Program-made: the position numbers and the translations under genes
Shown: positions 33,313-41,659 of the stretch, in pieces
How positions within the stretch are numbered: the first letter of the stretch is position 1
Layout: the number at the start of each line of letters is the position of its first letter
The notes under the pieces: generated by a model
Told to the model about the DNA's origin: nothing
Database searches by the model: none
Seen by the model: the letters and a program-made list of their open reading frames with translations, nothing else
DNA from: Pseudomonas sp. efr-133-TYG-5
GTDB taxonomy: Bacteria > Pseudomonadota > Gammaproteobacteria > Pseudomonadales > Pseudomonadaceae
NCBI RefSeq assembly: GCF_030209175.1
Contig: NZ_JARVSM010000006.1
Location: 558,001-622,000 of the forward strand
Direction: 5' to 3'
DNA: 64,000 nucleotides

Positions 33313-33633
33313 TTACAGCAGATCGTACTGCTTGAGTTTCTTGCGCAGCGTGCCACGGTTGAGTCCGAGCAGCTCGCTGGCCTTGGTCTGGTTGCCCTTG
33401 ACGTAGTTCATCACGCTTTCGAGCAGGGGAGCCTCGACTTCGGAGAGCACCAGGTTGTACACATCCGTGACGGCCGCGCCCTCAAGGTGGGCGAAATAAT
33501 TGTGCAGCGCCTTCTCGACACTCCCGCGAAGGGTCTGGCCTTCTTCGCTCGGTGTATTGAGGTGCTGTTTCAAATTCACGTTGTCGCTCACGGGTGTTGT
33601 TCCACTCACTAAAGTCTCGGTCATCATCGTCAT
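33313..33633 (-). CDS. fis: DNA-binding protein Fis
   Basis: Nucleoid-associated factor for DNA inversion, 106 residues. The C-terminal HTH is intact (KGNQTKASELLGLNRGTLRKKLKQYDLL). The start MTMMTETLVSGTTPVS was chosen because its ATG overlaps the dusB stop by four bases and gives the Pseudomonas Fis length; a longer frame reads back into dusB. The dusB-fis operon is conserved in gamma-proteobacteria. Fis controls rRNA promoters and global transcription. Confidence 0.97.
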   Translation of the reverse strand: MTMMTETLVSGTTPVSDNVNLKQHLNTPSEEGQTLRGSVEKALHNYFAHLEGAAVTDVYNLVLSEVEAPLLESVMNYVKGNQTKASELLGLNRGTLRKKLKQYDLL

Positions 33634-34640
33634 GCGGCCACCCCTTCTCCGTCCCCTGTCAGGCTCTTGTAACGCTCGGCGAAGAACTCCCGAACGTTGG
33701 CGCATTGTGTTTCCGTACCATCCAAACGATTGAAACGGGCGCGAAACTCCCTGGCGCCCGGCAGGGTTGCGAGATACCAGCCCACATGCTTTCGAGCGAT
33801 GCGTACGCCCATCACGTCCCCATAGAAAGCGTGAAGGGCAGCCAGATGCTCTAGCAGAATGCGTTCCACCTCGACCAGCTCCGGCGCCGGCATCATTTCG
33901 CCGGTACGCAGGAAGTGCTCGATCTCACGAAAAATCCATGGCCGCCCCTGGGCCGCCCGGCCGATCAACAGGCCATCGGCACCGGTCGCGTCGAGCACGT
34001 AGCGGGCCTTTTGCGGCGAATCGATATCGCCATTGGCAAATACCGGAATCGACACCGCCTGCTTGATCGCGGCAATGGTGTCGTACTCGGCTTCGCCGGT
34101 GTACAGATCGGCGCGGGTGCGGCCATGCACCGCCAACGCCGTGATCCCAGCCTGCTCGGCGATTTTCGCCACATTCAGGCCGTTCTTGTTCTCGCGATCC
34201 CAACCGGTGCGGATCTTCAGCGTGACCGGCACATCGACTGCCGCCACCACGGCGTGCAGGATCTCGGTCACCAACGCTTCATCCTTCAACAGGGCGGAAC
34301 CGGCGGCCTTGTTGCAGACCTTCTTCGCCGGGCAACCCATGTTGATATCAATAATCTGTGCGCCCAGCTCGACGTTGGCCCGGGCCGCCTGCGCCAGCAT
34401 CTGCGCGTCGCCACCGGCAATCTGCACCGAGCGCGGCTCGGGATCGCCTTCGTGGATCATGCGCATGCGCGACTTGCGGGTGTTCCACAGGCTCATGTCA
34501 CTGGTGACCATTTCCGAGACTACAAGCCCTGCGCCCAGACGCTTGCACAGCTGACGAAAGGGCTGGTCGGTGACGCCCGCCATCGGGGCGAGGATCAAGC
34601 CGTTCTGCAATGTATATGGGCCGATGCGTACCGCCGACAT
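33630..34640 (-). CDS. dusB: tRNA-dihydrouridine synthase DusB
   Basis: FMN-dependent reductase of uridines in the tRNA D-loop, 336 residues. Family motifs: LAPMAGVTDQPFR at the N-terminus, IDINMGCPAKKVCNKAAGSAL with the catalytic Cys, LKIRTGWD, and VHGRTRADLYTGEAEYD. It ends overlapping fis (ATGA). The C-terminal DUS domain is present. Confidence 0.97.
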   Translation of the reverse strand: MSAVRIGPYTLQNGLILAPMAGVTDQPFRQLCKRLGAGLVVSEMVTSDMSLWNTRKSRMRMIHEGDPEPRSVQIAGGDAQMLAQAARANVELGAQIIDINMGCPAKKVCNKAAGSALLKDEALVTEILHAVVAAVDVPVTLKIRTGWDRENKNGLNVAKIAEQAGITALAVHGRTRADLYTGEAEYDTIAAIKQAVSIPVFANGDIDSPQKARYVLDATGADGLLIGRAAQGRPWIFREIEHFLRTGEMMPAPELVEVERILLEHLAALHAFYGDVMGVRIARKHVGWYLATLPGAREFRARFNRLDGTETQCANVREFFAERYKSLTGDGEGVAA

Positions 34641-34825
34641 AGGACTTCCCTGAAGTGGGGCCGGATCATGAGAGTTCGAAAAAGGGTTGGCATGATACCC
34701 GCTCTCGATGACTGGATAAAGGCTGAATTGAACAAAATCTGAACAGTTATTCTGTTATTGCCAGAGGTTTGGTCGTGAGGGACAAAGTCAGAAAACCGCC
34801 GTCAATCGCCGAGCGGTGGGGCACT

Positions 34826-36124
34826 TCACTCGGGTGAGTGGAAACTCAGACTGTAGTTCACCGCTTTCGGCCCCGGGTCGAGGATGTCCAGGGCAATGTG
34901 GATCGGCGTCTGCGGTGGCATTTCCGCCATGCCTTCGAGATCGCCGTTGAGGTACTCGCCGGGCTTGAAGCGCCGACTGGCGATCAAGTGGCCGTTGAGG
35001 TCGGCGAAGCGCAGCTCCAGCAGCGGAAACGGCTGCGAGAACGGCGCGCGGTTGTAGATGATTGCGTCCACCACCAGGGCGCCGCTGAATTCCGGGTGGC
35101 TGCGCACCACCAGGTTGCTGCTTTTGATTTTGCCGATGTCGACCTTGGACGGCACGGTGCAGCCGATCTGCGGGCACAGCTGCTGGAACCACGGACGGTA
35201 CTGATCCTGGCGCGCCAGCTCATCGAAGTGATAGGCAATGTATTGCCCGCCCAGGCCGCCGGCCGCCAGCAGGATCAGCAGCAGCCAGAGCAGGCGCCGG
35301 CCCCAGGGCGAACGGCGCTTCTGCCAGTCCAGCTGCAGCGGGTCGTCGGTCAGGTCCTGCAGTACTTCGGCGCGTTCGCGTTTCTTGCGCGGCGCCTCGA
35401 TCGCTGGCAGGTCGTCATCGAGTGCTTCGCTGGCCGACAGGCGTTCGTGACGGGCGGCGGGATCAATCGGATCGTGCAGGCGCAGGTGCGGGATCGGCGG
35501 CTCGTCATCGAGGTCGACCGGTTCCAGCGACAGCGAGGGTTCGGTGCGCTCCGGCTTGCCGGGCTCGGGTTCGAGTACGTGCGGCTCGTCGTCGGGCTCG
35601 ATGTCGTGGTCGTGGTCGTCCGCGGGCGCGCTGAACAGGCTGTCCGACCAGGGCGCGTCTTCCGCCTCATGGCTGTCGCGGCGTGCGCTCAGGGCGTCTT
35701 CGCGGGGCCGGCCGAATTCGGTGGTCGGCTGGATTTCCCGTTGTTCGAGGCGTGCCAGCTCTTGGTCCAGATCCAGGCTGTCCAGATCCAGTTCGGTGGC
35801 GCTCCATTGCTTCTGGCTGATGGCGCGCGGCGCGGCTGGCGCTTCGGTCATGCCCGGCTGCTCGGCGGCGGGCAGCGGCCGGGCGATCACCGGGGGAGGC
35901 GCCAGTGCCGACGCTTCGCTGCCGGCCGCCGGTTGCACCACGGGGGTTGCCGGGGTCGTGACCGAGTCCTTGCCGGCGCGTTGCTCGAGCAGCTGCTTGG
36001 CTGCGTTGAACACTTGCAGGCAGGAGCCGCAACGAACCACCCCGCGGGCCACACTCAACTGAGCGTGGCTGACACGGAAACTGGTTTGGCAATGCGGGCA
36101 CTGGGTGACGAAGCTGTCGGTCAT
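34826..36124 (-). CDS. Zinc-ribbon DUF3426 membrane protein
   Basis: A 432-residue protein. Its N-terminus (residues about 9-41) is an MJ0042-type zinc ribbon with two CxxC pairs (CPHC, CGSC). A long acidic and proline-rich linker follows (about 45-260), then one transmembrane helix (LLWLLLILLAAGGLGGQYIAYHF, about 275-297), then a DUF3426 periplasmic domain with conserved PEFSGALVVDAIIYNRAPFSQPFP. No function is established for the family. It is 30 bases downstream of prmA, a conserved neighbourhood in pseudomonads. Confidence 0.88.
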   Translation of the reverse strand: MTDSFVTQCPHCQTSFRVSHAQLSVARGVVRCGSCLQVFNAAKQLLEQRAGKDSVTTPATPVVQPAAGSEASALAPPPVIARPLPAAEQPGMTEAPAAPRAISQKQWSATELDLDSLDLDQELARLEQREIQPTTEFGRPREDALSARRDSHEAEDAPWSDSLFSAPADDHDHDIEPDDEPHVLEPEPGKPERTEPSLSLEPVDLDDEPPIPHLRLHDPIDPAARHERLSASEALDDDLPAIEAPRKKRERAEVLQDLTDDPLQLDWQKRRSPWGRRLLWLLLILLAAGGLGGQYIAYHFDELARQDQYRPWFQQLCPQIGCTVPSKVDIGKIKSSNLVVRSHPEFSGALVVDAIIYNRAPFSQPFPLLELRFADLNGHLIASRRFKPGEYLNGDLEGMAEMPPQTPIHIALDILDPGPKAVNYSLSFHSPE

Positions 36125-36154
36125 GCGGCGATCCGGATTGAGCAGGCGGTCATT

Positions 36155-37033
36155 CTAGCGCCGACGGCCGGTGATGCGCACCCAGCCATCGCGATTGGCG
36201 ATCGGGTCGAGATCGAAGTCCTGCGCATAGGCGGCGGCGACTTCGTCACCCTGTTCGGCGAGGATCCCCGACAGCGCCAGACGCCCGCCGGACTTGACCA
36301 GGCCGGACAGTTGCGGCGCCAGCGAGACCAGCGGCCCGGCGAGAATGTTGGCCACCAGCACATCGGCTTTGACCTGCGGCAGGTCTTGCGGCAGGTACAG
36401 CGGGAACAGTTCGTCGGCGATGTTGTTGCGTCCGGCGTTATCGCGCGAGGCTTCCAGCGCCTGCACGTCGATGTCGGTGCCGACCGCTTCTTTCGCGCCG
36501 AGCAGCAGGGCGGCGATGGCCAGAATCCCCGAGCCACAGCCGAAGTCCAGCACGTGGCAGTCTTTCAGGTCCTGACCGTCGAGCCATTCCAGGCACAGCG
36601 CGGTGGTCGGGTGGGTGCCGGTGCCGAACGCCAGACCCGGGTCCAGCAGCAGGTTGACCGCGTCCGGTTCCGGCGCGGCATGCCAGCTCGGTACGATCCA
36701 CAGGCGCTGGCCGAAACGCATCGGCTGGAAACCGTCCATCCAGCTGCGTTCCCAGTCCTGGTCTTCGATGACTTCGCTGTGATGTTCGGGCAGCGGGCTG
36801 CCGGTCAGCAGCTCCAAGTGCGCGAGCACCGGGGCCGGCTCGGTGCCGCCTTCGAACAGGGCCAGCAGGTGGGTGTGCGCCCACAGCGGGGTGGTGTTGA
36901 GTTCCGGCTCGAAAATCGGCTGGTCTTCGGCGTCCATGAACGTCACCGAGACGGCGCCCACTTCGAGGAAAGCGTCTTCGTAGGTTTCGGCTTGTTCCGG
37001 GCTGATGGCCAGACGTACTTGCAGCCAAGGCAT
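36155..37033 (-). CDS. prmA: Ribosomal protein L11 methyltransferase PrmA
   Basis: SAM-dependent trimethylation of ribosomal protein L11, 292 residues. The N-terminal substrate domain starts MPWLQVRLAISPEQAE. The SAM-binding core has LDFGCGSGILAIAALLLGA and TDIDVQALEASRDNA, preceded by DPGLAFGTGTHPTT. The start was set at this Met because upstream in-frame sequence falls in a REP-bearing spacer. Upstream lies the acc operon, separated by repeats and a terminator. Confidence 0.97.
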   Translation of the reverse strand: MPWLQVRLAISPEQAETYEDAFLEVGAVSVTFMDAEDQPIFEPELNTTPLWAHTHLLALFEGGTEPAPVLAHLELLTGSPLPEHHSEVIEDQDWERSWMDGFQPMRFGQRLWIVPSWHAAPEPDAVNLLLDPGLAFGTGTHPTTALCLEWLDGQDLKDCHVLDFGCGSGILAIAALLLGAKEAVGTDIDVQALEASRDNAGRNNIADELFPLYLPQDLPQVKADVLVANILAGPLVSLAPQLSGLVKSGGRLALSGILAEQGDEVAAAYAQDFDLDPIANRDGWVRITGRRR

Positions 37034-37132
37034 GGCGGGCACCTTTGAAAAAATATGATTGCAGCCTAGCGGCCAGCGAGAAGCGCGCAAGTTTACGCGA
37101 GCGCGCGCGGTTTGTGGGAGCTGCATTGCACC

Positions 37133-37223
37133 CTGTGGGAGCGAGCCTGCTCGCGAAAGCGCTGTGCCAGACAAATAGATGTATCTGATACGGCGCTTTC
37201 GCGAGCAAGCCCGCTGCCACAGG
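37133..37223. repeat. Inverted REP pair
   Basis: CTGTGGGAGCGAGCCTGCTC-type arm at 37133 onward and an inverted partner ending at 37223, with GCGCTTTCGCGAGCA. A third partial GTGGGAGCTGCATTGCA motif lies just left, at about 37114. All fall in the 257-base spacer between prmA and accC. Confidence 0.85.
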
Positions 37224-37245
37224 GGAAATGTGAAATGTGCAGAAA

Positions 37246-37275
37246 CAACAAAGCCGCCCGAAGGCGGCTTTGTCA
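37246..37275 (-). terminator. Terminator after accC
   Basis: ACAAAGCCGCC and GGCGGCTTTGT form an 11-bp stem with a four-base loop (37248-37273). Read leftward it is followed by TGTTTC. It ends the aroQ-accB-accC unit. Confidence 0.75.
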
Positions 37276-37290
37276 GGTGCGGGCCAGCGC

Positions 37291-38649
37291 TTAGTGCTTC
37301 TCGCCAGCCAGCTTGTGCTCGAGGTAGTGAATGTTCACGCCCCCTTTGCAGAAGCCTTCGTCGCGGGTCAGGTCACGGTGCAGCGGGATGTTGGTCTTGA
37401 TCCCGTCGACCACGATTTCGTCCAGGGCATTGCGCATGCGGGCCATGGCTTCGTCGCGGGTCGCGCCGTAAGTGATCAGCTTGCCGATCAGCGAGTCGTA
37501 GTTCGGTGGCACTGCATAACCGCTGTACAGGTGCGAATCGACGCGAACGCCGTTGCCGCCTGGGGCGTGGAAATGCTTGACCGTACCCGGGCTCGGCATG
37601 AAGGTTTTCGGGTCTTCGGCGTTGATCCGGCACTCCAGCGAGTGACCGCGGATCACCACGTCATCCTGGGTGTACGACAGCTTGTTGCCGGCGGCGATGC
37701 TGAGCATCTCCTTGACGATGTCGATACCGGTGACCATTTCCGAAACCGGGTGCTCCACCTGAACACGGGTGTTCATTTCGATGAAGTAGAAACGACCGTT
37801 CTCGTACAGGAACTCGAAGGTGCCGGCGCCACGGTAGCCGATGTCGATGCACGCCTTGACGCAGCGGGCGAGAACTTCCTGGCGAGCCTGCTCGTCGATG
37901 CCCGGTGCCGGCGCTTCTTCGAGAACCTTCTGGTGCCGGCGCTGCAGCGAGCAGTCGCGGTCGCCCAGGTGGATGGCGTGGCCCTGGCCGTCGGACAGTA
38001 CCTGGACTTCGACGTGGCGCGGGTTGGTCAGGAATTTTTCCAGATAGACCATCGGGTTGCCGAACGCCGCGCCCGCTTCGGAGCGGGTCAGTTTCGCCGA
38101 GGCGATCAGGTCTTCTTCCTTGTGCACCACGCGCATGCCGCGACCACCGCCGCCGCCAGCGGCCTTGATGATCACCGGATAGCCGACTTCACGACCGATG
38201 CGCAGTGCCGTTTCCTCGTCTTCCGGCAGCGGGCCGTCGGAACCTGGAACGGTTGGCACACCGGCTTCGATCATCGCGTGCTTGGCCGATACCTTGTCGC
38301 CCATCAGGCGAATGGTTTCGGCTTTCGGGCCGATGAAAGCGAAGCCGGAGTTCTCGACCTGCTCGGCGAAGTCGGCGTTTTCCGCGAGGAAACCGTAGCC
38401 TGGGTGAATGGCGGTGGCGCCAGTCACTTCAGCGGCAGCGATGATGGCCGGGATGTGCAGGTAGGACTGAGCGGCGGAAGCCGGGCCGATGCAGACGGAT
38501 TCGTCTGCCAGACCCAGGTGCATCAGCTCTTTGTCGGCCTTGGAGTAAACGGCGACGGTCTTGATGCCCATCTCTTTGCAGGCACGCAGAATCCGCAGGG
38601 CGATCTCACCGCGGTTAGCGATCAGAACTTTTTCCAACTTCGCAGTCAT
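37291..38649 (-). CDS. accC: Biotin carboxylase AccC
   Basis: Biotin carboxylase subunit of acetyl-CoA carboxylase, 452 residues. It begins MTAKLEKVLIANRGEIALRILRACKEMG. The ATP-grasp region contains KAAGGGGGRGMRVV and EKFLTNPRHVEVQVLSDG. The active-site region has FLYENGRFYFIEMNTRVQVEHPVSE. The first step of fatty-acid synthesis is carboxylation of the biotin on AccB. It lies 17 bases downstream of accB. Confident by motif and gene order. Confidence 0.98.
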   Translation of the reverse strand: MTAKLEKVLIANRGEIALRILRACKEMGIKTVAVYSKADKELMHLGLADESVCIGPASAAQSYLHIPAIIAAAEVTGATAIHPGYGFLAENADFAEQVENSGFAFIGPKAETIRLMGDKVSAKHAMIEAGVPTVPGSDGPLPEDEETALRIGREVGYPVIIKAAGGGGGRGMRVVHKEEDLIASAKLTRSEAGAAFGNPMVYLEKFLTNPRHVEVQVLSDGQGHAIHLGDRDCSLQRRHQKVLEEAPAPGIDEQARQEVLARCVKACIDIGYRGAGTFEFLYENGRFYFIEMNTRVQVEHPVSEMVTGIDIVKEMLSIAAGNKLSYTQDDVVIRGHSLECRINAEDPKTFMPSPGTVKHFHAPGGNGVRVDSHLYSGYAVPPNYDSLIGKLITYGATRDEAMARMRNALDEIVVDGIKTNIPLHRDLTRDEGFCKGGVNIHYLEHKLAGEKH

Positions 38650-38666
38650 CAAAGGCTCTCCGCAGT

Positions 38667-39128
38667 TCAAACGATGGTGAACAGCGGTTGGTCGTACTCA
38701 ACCGGCTGGCCGTCTTCGACGAGGATGGATTCGATCACACCGCTGGTTTCAGCTTCGATGTGGTTCATCATCTTCATGGCTTCGACGATGCACAGGGTGT
38801 CGCCTTTCTTCACGGTCTGGCCGACTTCAACGAAGGCTGGCGAGGTTGGCGAAGATTTGCGGTAGAACGTACCTACCATCGGCGAACGCGCCACGGTGCC
38901 GTTCAGTGCTGGCGCTGCAGCGGCAGCCGGCGCGGCGGCAGCGGCTGGAGCAGCGGCGGCGGGTGCGGCGGCCGGAGCCTGCATCGGCGCCGGAGCGTAG
39001 TACTGCTGCGCCGGGGTCTTGCTGTGACGGCTGATGCGTACGGACTCTTCGCCTTCCTTGATCTCGAGCTCGTCGATGCCGGACTCTTCCAGCAATTCGA
39101 TCAGTTTCTTAACTTTACGGATATCCAT
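38667..39128 (-). CDS. accB: Biotin carboxyl carrier protein AccB
   Basis: A 153-residue carrier. An N-terminal dimerising region (MDIRKVKKLIELLEESGIDEL) leads to an Ala/Pro-rich flexible linker (about residues 48-75) and a biotinyl domain with the target Lys119 in EAMKMMNHIEAE. It is part of the aroQ-accB-accC operon. Confidence 0.98.
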   Translation of the reverse strand: MDIRKVKKLIELLEESGIDELEIKEGEESVRISRHSKTPAQQYYAPAPMQAPAAAPAAAAPAAAAAPAAAAAPALNGTVARSPMVGTFYRKSSPTSPAFVEVGQTVKKGDTLCIVEAMKMMNHIEAETSGVIESILVEDGQPVEYDQPLFTIV

Positions 39129-39176
39129 GAATCATCAACTCCCAAGGGTCGGTCAGGGGCGTTTAACGCTTGTAGT

Positions 39177-39629
39177 TCAAGCTTTTGCCTGGCTTTCAAG
39201 CTGCTCTAGTGCAGCCTCCAGGGCCAGTCGATAACCGCTGGCGCCAAGGCCGCAGATCACTCCCACCGCTACGTCGGAGAAGTAAGAGTGATGGCGGAAA
39301 GGTTCGCGTTTGTGCACGTTGGACAAATGCACTTCGATGAATGGGATGCTCACTCCCAGCAGCGCGTCACGTAATGCGACACTTGTGTGTGTAAAAGCTG
39401 CTGGATTGATCAGAATGAAATCCACCCCTTCGCCGTGTGCGGCGTGGATGCGGTCGATCAATTCGTACTCGGCATTGCTTTGCAGATACAGCAGATGATG
39501 GCCGGCTTCGCGGGCGCGGCGCTCCAGATCCTGATTGATCTGCGCCAGGGTCGTCGACCCATAGGTGCCCGGTTCGCGGGTGCCAAGCAGGTTCAGGTTG
39601 GGGCCGTGCAGCACCAGTAGCGTTGCCAT
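39177..39629 (-). CDS. aroQ: Type II 3-dehydroquinate dehydratase AroQ
   Basis: Shikimate-pathway enzyme, 150 residues. Motifs: VLHGPNLNLLGTREPGTYG (containing the catalytic Arg and Tyr), INPAAFTHTSVALRDALLGV, and EVHLSNVHKREPFRHHS with the catalytic His. It is the first gene of the aroQ-accB-accC unit. The 132-base spacer upstream should hold its promoter. Confidence 0.97.
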   Translation of the reverse strand: MATLLVLHGPNLNLLGTREPGTYGSTTLAQINQDLERRAREAGHHLLYLQSNAEYELIDRIHAAHGEGVDFILINPAAFTHTSVALRDALLGVSIPFIEVHLSNVHKREPFRHHSYFSDVAVGVICGLGASGYRLALEAALEQLESQAKA

Positions 39630-39761
39630 CTGCGTGTTCCTTGTTATGAGTGAGCCTTCGTCAGAACCCGGCGACTATGCCGCAAAGACTTTGTGACTGT
39701 CCAGTTCTCTGCAATAGCCAGCACGATGACCGATGTTTGCGCAAAATATGTGACCGAGTGA

Positions 39762-41516
39762 TTAAATCGAGTCATTCGCCGTGGCGACACGTTCGGCGAA
39801 GTCCGCGGCGTTGATTTCGCCGATCACCCGCACTTCACGTCGTTCACCGCCGTCCTTGCCGAAGAACATCAGCGCCGGCGGGCCGAACAGGTTGTAGCGG
39901 TCGAGCAGGGTGCGCTGTTCGGCGGTACTCGCGGTGATATCGAAGCGGATCAGCCGATAACCCTGGAGTCGCTCGACGACGGTGGCGTCATTCAGCACTT
40001 CGTGTTCGAGCACTTTGCAGCTGATGCACCAGTCGGCGTACCAGTCGAGCAACAGCGGGGTGCCGGCGGTTTTTGCCTCCAGCAGCACGCGGTCGAGCTC
40101 GGCCGGGGTGCTGACGGTCTGCCATTGGCCGCTGGTCGGCGCCGCCGGAGTGCTGTGGACGAGGCGTGGCGCCAGCGGGTTGAACGGATCGCTCTGGCCG
40201 CTGAAAGCGCCGAACCAGCAGGCCAGCGCATAAAACAGCAGGAACAGCCCAAGCAACTGGCCGAGGCGCTTGCGCGGTGGCTTGTAGACGAATTCCAGCG
40301 CCCCGAGAAACAGCCCGACGCCAGCGGCCAGCAGGCCAATCAGCAGCAGCGTGACCTGCCCCGGCAGCACGCGGCTGAGCAGACCGATGGCCAGTCCAAG
40401 CAGCAACACGCCGATGGCATTTTTCACGTACAGCAGCCATGGCCCGCTTTTCGGCAGCCAGGCCGCGCCACCCGTGGCCACCAGCAGCAGCGGTGCGCCC
40501 ATGCCCAGGCCGAGCATGAACAGCTTGAGGCCGCCACCGAGGGCGTCGCCACTGGCACTGATGTACAGCAGCGCTCCGGCCAGCGGTGCCGATACACACG
40601 GGGACACCAGCAGGCTCGACACCACGCCGAGCACTGCCGCGCCCCACAGCGAGCCGCCTTCGGTGCGCCCGGCGATCCGGTCGAGACGGCTGCTGATGAA
40701 ATGCGGCAGTTTCAGCTCGAAGACACCGAACATGGCCAGGGCAAACACCGCGAAAAACAGCGCGAACGGCACCAGCACCCAGGCCGATTGCAGCCGCGCC
40801 TGCAGATTCAACTGCGCCCCGAACAGCCCCATCAAGGCCCCGAGCAAGGCGAAACAGGTCGCCATCGGCAGCACGTAGGCCAGCGACAGGTTGAAGCCGC
40901 GCAGCCCGCCAACCTGGCCGCGCAGCACCACCCCGGAAAGAATCGGCAGCATCGGCAGCACGCAGGGGGTAAAGGTCAGACCCAGGCCGGCGAGGAAGAA
41001 CAGCGCCAGATCGCGCCAGTCCCACGCTGGGGTCGATGCCGGCGCGGTGGCCGTCGAGCCGCTGCCGTCGATGTTCAGGCGTTCGGTCTGCGGTGGATAG
41101 CACAGGCCCTTGTCGGCGCAGCCCTGGTAACTGACGACCAGGGTCAGGGCGCGTGGATCATGGCGCGGCAGCTCGACGTCGAGAATGCCGTGGTAGACCT
41201 CGACATCGCCGAAATACTCATCGTGCTTCTGCTCGCCCGCGGGCAGTTGCGCGGCACCGAGGCTGACCTCGGCCGGCTCGGCACGGAACTGCAGGCGATG
41301 ACGATAGAGGTAGTAGCCCTCGGTGGCGACGAAACGCAGTTTGATCGACTGCGGCGTGCTGTCGACCAGGCTCAGCTGGAACGCTTCGCCCACCGGCAGG
41401 AAGTCGGCGCTGTTGTTGACCGAGCCCAGCGTGGCGCTGGGTTGGTTGTCGAACAGCCCGGCAGCGTGGGTCGGCAGGGCGAGGACGAGGAACAGCAGGC
41501 AGAGCAGACGGCGCAT
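39762..41516 (-). CDS. dsbD: Thiol:disulfide interchange protein DsbD
   Basis: A 584-residue inner-membrane electron transporter that keeps periplasmic DsbC/DsbG and cytochrome-c thiols reduced. After a signal peptide (MRRLLCLLFLVLALPTHA) comes the N-terminal periplasmic domain with CADKGLC. The eight-helix core has CVLPMLPILSG and SPCVSAPLAG cysteines. The C-terminal thioredoxin-like domain has WCISCK. The start was placed at the signal-peptide Met; upstream Met codons give no sensible leader. It corresponds to the dipZ position in PAO1. Confidence 0.96.
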   Translation of the reverse strand: MRRLLCLLFLVLALPTHAAGLFDNQPSATLGSVNNSADFLPVGEAFQLSLVDSTPQSIKLRFVATEGYYLYRHRLQFRAEPAEVSLGAAQLPAGEQKHDEYFGDVEVYHGILDVELPRHDPRALTLVVSYQGCADKGLCYPPQTERLNIDGSGSTATAPASTPAWDWRDLALFFLAGLGLTFTPCVLPMLPILSGVVLRGQVGGLRGFNLSLAYVLPMATCFALLGALMGLFGAQLNLQARLQSAWVLVPFALFFAVFALAMFGVFELKLPHFISSRLDRIAGRTEGGSLWGAAVLGVVSSLLVSPCVSAPLAGALLYISASGDALGGGLKLFMLGLGMGAPLLLVATGGAAWLPKSGPWLLYVKNAIGVLLLGLAIGLLSRVLPGQVTLLLIGLLAAGVGLFLGALEFVYKPPRKRLGQLLGLFLLFYALACWFGAFSGQSDPFNPLAPRLVHSTPAAPTSGQWQTVSTPAELDRVLLEAKTAGTPLLLDWYADWCISCKVLEHEVLNDATVVERLQGYRLIRFDITASTAEQRTLLDRYNLFGPPALMFFGKDGGERREVRVIGEINAADFAERVATANDSI

Positions 41517-41659
41517 GACAATCTCGCGTAGCAGGGGTGCGCGCATGATAACTGAGCCGGGCCGCGGCTGTAGGCGTGTGATCCCGTGAAAGGTCACCAG
41601 TACAGGATCGCGGCCGCGCTTCGCGCCTACTGGGAGCTTGCAGCGTCTGAGGTTTGGCT